Of a DNA stretch of 14,253 nucleotides, positions 12,682 through 14,253 are shown one piece after another. Under the pieces are notes generated by a model that saw only the letters and a program-made list of their open reading frames with translations, searched no databases and was not told where the DNA came from. How positions within the stretch are numbered: position 1 is the stretch's first letter; the number at the start of each line of letters is the position of its first letter. Position numbers and translations under genes: made by a program. This stretch comes from JBGTKH01 sp041744735 (GTDB lineage: Bacteria > Planctomycetota > Planctomycetia > Pirellulales > Pirellulaceae). The stretch lies in the NCBI GenBank assembly GCA_041744735.1, contig JBGTKH010000664.1:1-14253 (forward strand), read 5' to 3'.

Positions 12682-14010
12682 GTGGCACAGGCTGAAACCG
12701 TCAACAGAATTCAATACAAAGTCAAGGACCTGTCACTGGCCGATTGGGGCCGCAAGGAAATTGCCATCGCCGAAAACGAAATGCCGGGGCTGATGGCGTT
12801 GCGGGAAAAGTACGGACCGCAGCAGCCGCTGGCCGGAGCCCGCATCGCCGGCTGCTTACACATGACGATCCAGACGGCCGTGCTGATCGAGACACTGAAG
12901 GATCTCGGTGCCGAGGTCACTTGGAGCAGTTGCAACATCTTCTCGACCCAAGACCACGCCGCCGCCGCAATCGCCAAGACGGGCGTGCCGGTTTACGCGT
13001 GGAAGGGCATGACCAACGAGGAGTTCGACTGGTGCATCGAGCAGACACTGTTCTTCCCCGACGGCCAGCCGCTGAACATGATCCTGGACGATGGCGGCGA
13101 CCTGACGGCGATGGTACACCAGAGATTTCCCGAACTGCTGTCGGACATCCGCGGCCTGTCCGAAGAGACGACCACCGGCGTGCACCGTCTGTATCAGATG
13201 CATGCCAAGGGCGAGCTGAAGGTGCCGGCGATCAACGTGAACGATTCGGTCACCAAGAGCAAGTTCGACAACCTGTACGGCTGCCGCGAGTCGCTGGCCG
13301 ACGGCATCAAGCGGGCCACCAGCGTGATGATCGCCGGCAAGGTCGTGGTCGTGGCGGGCTACGGCGACGTGGGCAAAGGGTGCGCTCAGTCGATGCAACG
13401 CTACGGCGCCCGCGTGATCGTGACCGAGATCGACCCGATCAACGCTCTGCAAGCCGCGATGGAAGGTTTTGAAGTCACCACGATGGAAGAGGCCGCGTCG
13501 CAAGGCCAGATCTTCGTCACCACAACCGGCTGCTGCGACATCATTCGCGGCGAGCACATCCAGCAGATGCCTAACGACGCCATCATCTGCAACATCGGCC
13601 ACTTCGACATCGAGATCGACGTCGCTTGGCTTCAAGCCCAAGTGAAGGCCGGCAAGGCCAAGAAGCAAGAAGTTAAACCGCAAGTGGACCGCTATACCTT
13701 CGCCAATGGCAAGAGCGTGATCCTGCTGGCCGAAGGCCGATTGGTGAATCTAGGCTGCGCGAACGGCCACCCGTCGTTCGTGATGAGCAACTCGTTCACC
13801 AACCAGGTGCTGGCCCAAATCGCCCTCTGGACCGAGCCCGACAATTACGACATCGGCGTCCACGTGCTCCCCAAAAAGCTCGACGAAGAAGTCGCCCGCC
13901 TGCACCTGGAAAAGCTCGGCGTCAAACTCACCAAGCTAACCCAAAAGCAAGCCGACTACCTCGGCATCCCCGTCGCCGGCCCATACAAGCCGGAACACTA
14001 TCGGTATTGA
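12682..14010 (+). CDS. ahcY: S-adenosylhomocysteine hydrolase
   Basis: A 442-residue NAD-dependent enzyme that splits S-adenosylhomocysteine to adenosine and homocysteine, clearing the inhibitor of methyltransferases and feeding the methionine cycle; cytoplasmic, usually a homotetramer. In order: AGCLHMTIQTAVLIETL (substrate domain), WSSCNIFSTQDH, NDSVTKSKFDNLYGC (187-201, with the catalytic Lys and Asp), the NAD loop GYGDVGKGC (226-234), and the C-terminal tail KPEHYRY that reaches into the neighbouring subunit. The GTG at 12682 is chosen because AAAGGAGA lies 6 bases upstream and it leads to the expected family N-terminus; the frame extends up to 12622 through the inverted repeat and is not used. 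Length is within the normal range. Confidence 0.96.
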   Translation: MAQAETVNRIQYKVKDLSLADWGRKEIAIAENEMPGLMALREKYGPQQPLAGARIAGCLHMTIQTAVLIETLKDLGAEVTWSSCNIFSTQDHAAAAIAKTGVPVYAWKGMTNEEFDWCIEQTLFFPDGQPLNMILDDGGDLTAMVHQRFPELLSDIRGLSEETTTGVHRLYQMHAKGELKVPAINVNDSVTKSKFDNLYGCRESLADGIKRATSVMIAGKVVVVAGYGDVGKGCAQSMQRYGARVIVTEIDPINALQAAMEGFEVTTMEEAASQGQIFVTTTGCCDIIRGEHIQQMPNDAIICNIGHFDIEIDVAWLQAQVKAGKAKKQEVKPQVDRYTFANGKSVILLAEGRLVNLGCANGHPSFVMSNSFTNQVLAQIALWTEPDNYDIGVHVLPKKLDEEVARLHLEKLGVKLTKLTQKQADYLGIPVAGPYKPEHYRY

Positions 14011-14121
14011 TGAAGGCCTGATTTGCCGTGACTCGTTAATCTCTAAGTCCCACAATTCAGCGAACGATTTGGCTATTGGAATTGCGCCACTGGTCGCGAT
14101 TGTCGAGTAACCGGGTGCATT

Positions 14122-14253
14122 TCAGCTTTTGTAGTTTTTGGCGTGAGATGTGTCTTCGAGTTTGGGAGGTTTGGGACGACGAGTGAAGGGACTGCCGGGA
14201 CGCGTGCGGATGTGGCGCGAGAGGCGGTCGTCGTCGCTCAGCGCTGCCGCGCG
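14122..14253 (-). CDS. C-terminal end of an unidentified minus-strand protein
   Basis: On the minus strand the frame is open from the window edge to a TGA at 14124-14122, giving 43 residues (RAALSDDDRLSRHIRTRPGS, then an Arg/Pro/Lys-rich end with KPPKLEDTSH). Third positions are mostly G or C, as in the neighbouring genes, and the frame stops in a less GC-rich region, both consistent with a real gene end convergent with ahcY. I do not recognise the family; 43 residues are too few to assign one. A chance open frame in GC-rich DNA is the alternative. The 111 bases between ahcY and this frame hold only a weak CAATTC/GAATTG inverted repeat (14053-14084) and nothing else clear. Confidence 0.4.
   Translation of the reverse strand, partial: RAAALSDDDRLSRHIRTRPGSPFTRRPKPPKLEDTSHAKNYKS

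Noticed and set aside
12856..13683. A 275-codon minus-strand frame opposite ahcY
   Set aside because: A shadow of the highly conserved ahcY reading frame, with no family features.

Overview
The window looks like a Planctomycetota chromosome, most likely of the Pirellulales type (inference). The evidence is family content, namely a Tat-exported DUF1501 protein, a DUF1571 protein and a DUF4058 protein, together with high-GC codon usage and several intergenic inverted-repeat elements of the kind scattered through these genomes. No rRNA, tRNA, CRISPR array or transposase gene was found, and no stretch of more than about 300 bases lacks a gene.

Layout. Bases 1-2690 (+) are accessory in character: the C-terminal part of an endonuclease/exonuclease/phosphatase (EEP) family protein, a 141-residue protein of unknown function, a DUF4058 protein, and a VapBC-like RHH antitoxin and PIN toxin pair. 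Bases 2766-6382 (+) carry a DUF1501 protein without its usual DUF1549/DUF1553 partner, an exported DUF1571 protein and an NADPH:quinone-reductase-like MDR protein. Bases 6466-7779 (-) carry a two-gene unit: a membrane protein ending in a ClpC-type N-domain but with no ATPase, followed without any gap by a small membrane protein. Divergent from this is a bifunctional nuclease (DUF151) gene at 7892-8293 (+).

Bases 8444-11587 (-) hold an aspartate kinase with two pairs of ACT domains. Upstream of it on the same strand is an ApgM-like phosphomutase, possibly the proposed alternative homoserine kinase. trpF (11832-12503, +) and ahcY (12682-14010, +) follow, each with a GTG start and almost the same Shine-Dalgarno context. 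The last 132 bases hold the C-terminal end of a minus-strand reading frame that enters from beyond the window.

How the genes relate. lysC plus the ApgM-like gene suggest an aspartate-to-threonine branch; trpF serves tryptophan synthesis; ahcY serves the S-adenosylmethionine cycle. Structured repeats fill the gaps around these metabolic genes: a perfect 29-bp inverted repeat exactly between the DUF151 gene and lysC, a cloverleaf-like repeat and a 14-bp tandem repeat between lysC and the ApgM-like gene, a perfect 27-bp inverted repeat before trpF, and a 28-bp inverted repeat (one mismatch) in the ahcY leader.

The most unusual item is the minus-strand pair at 6466-7779. Both proteins appear by eye to share a related three-helix membrane module, and one of them displays a ClpC-like substrate-receptor domain on the membrane without any unfoldase.
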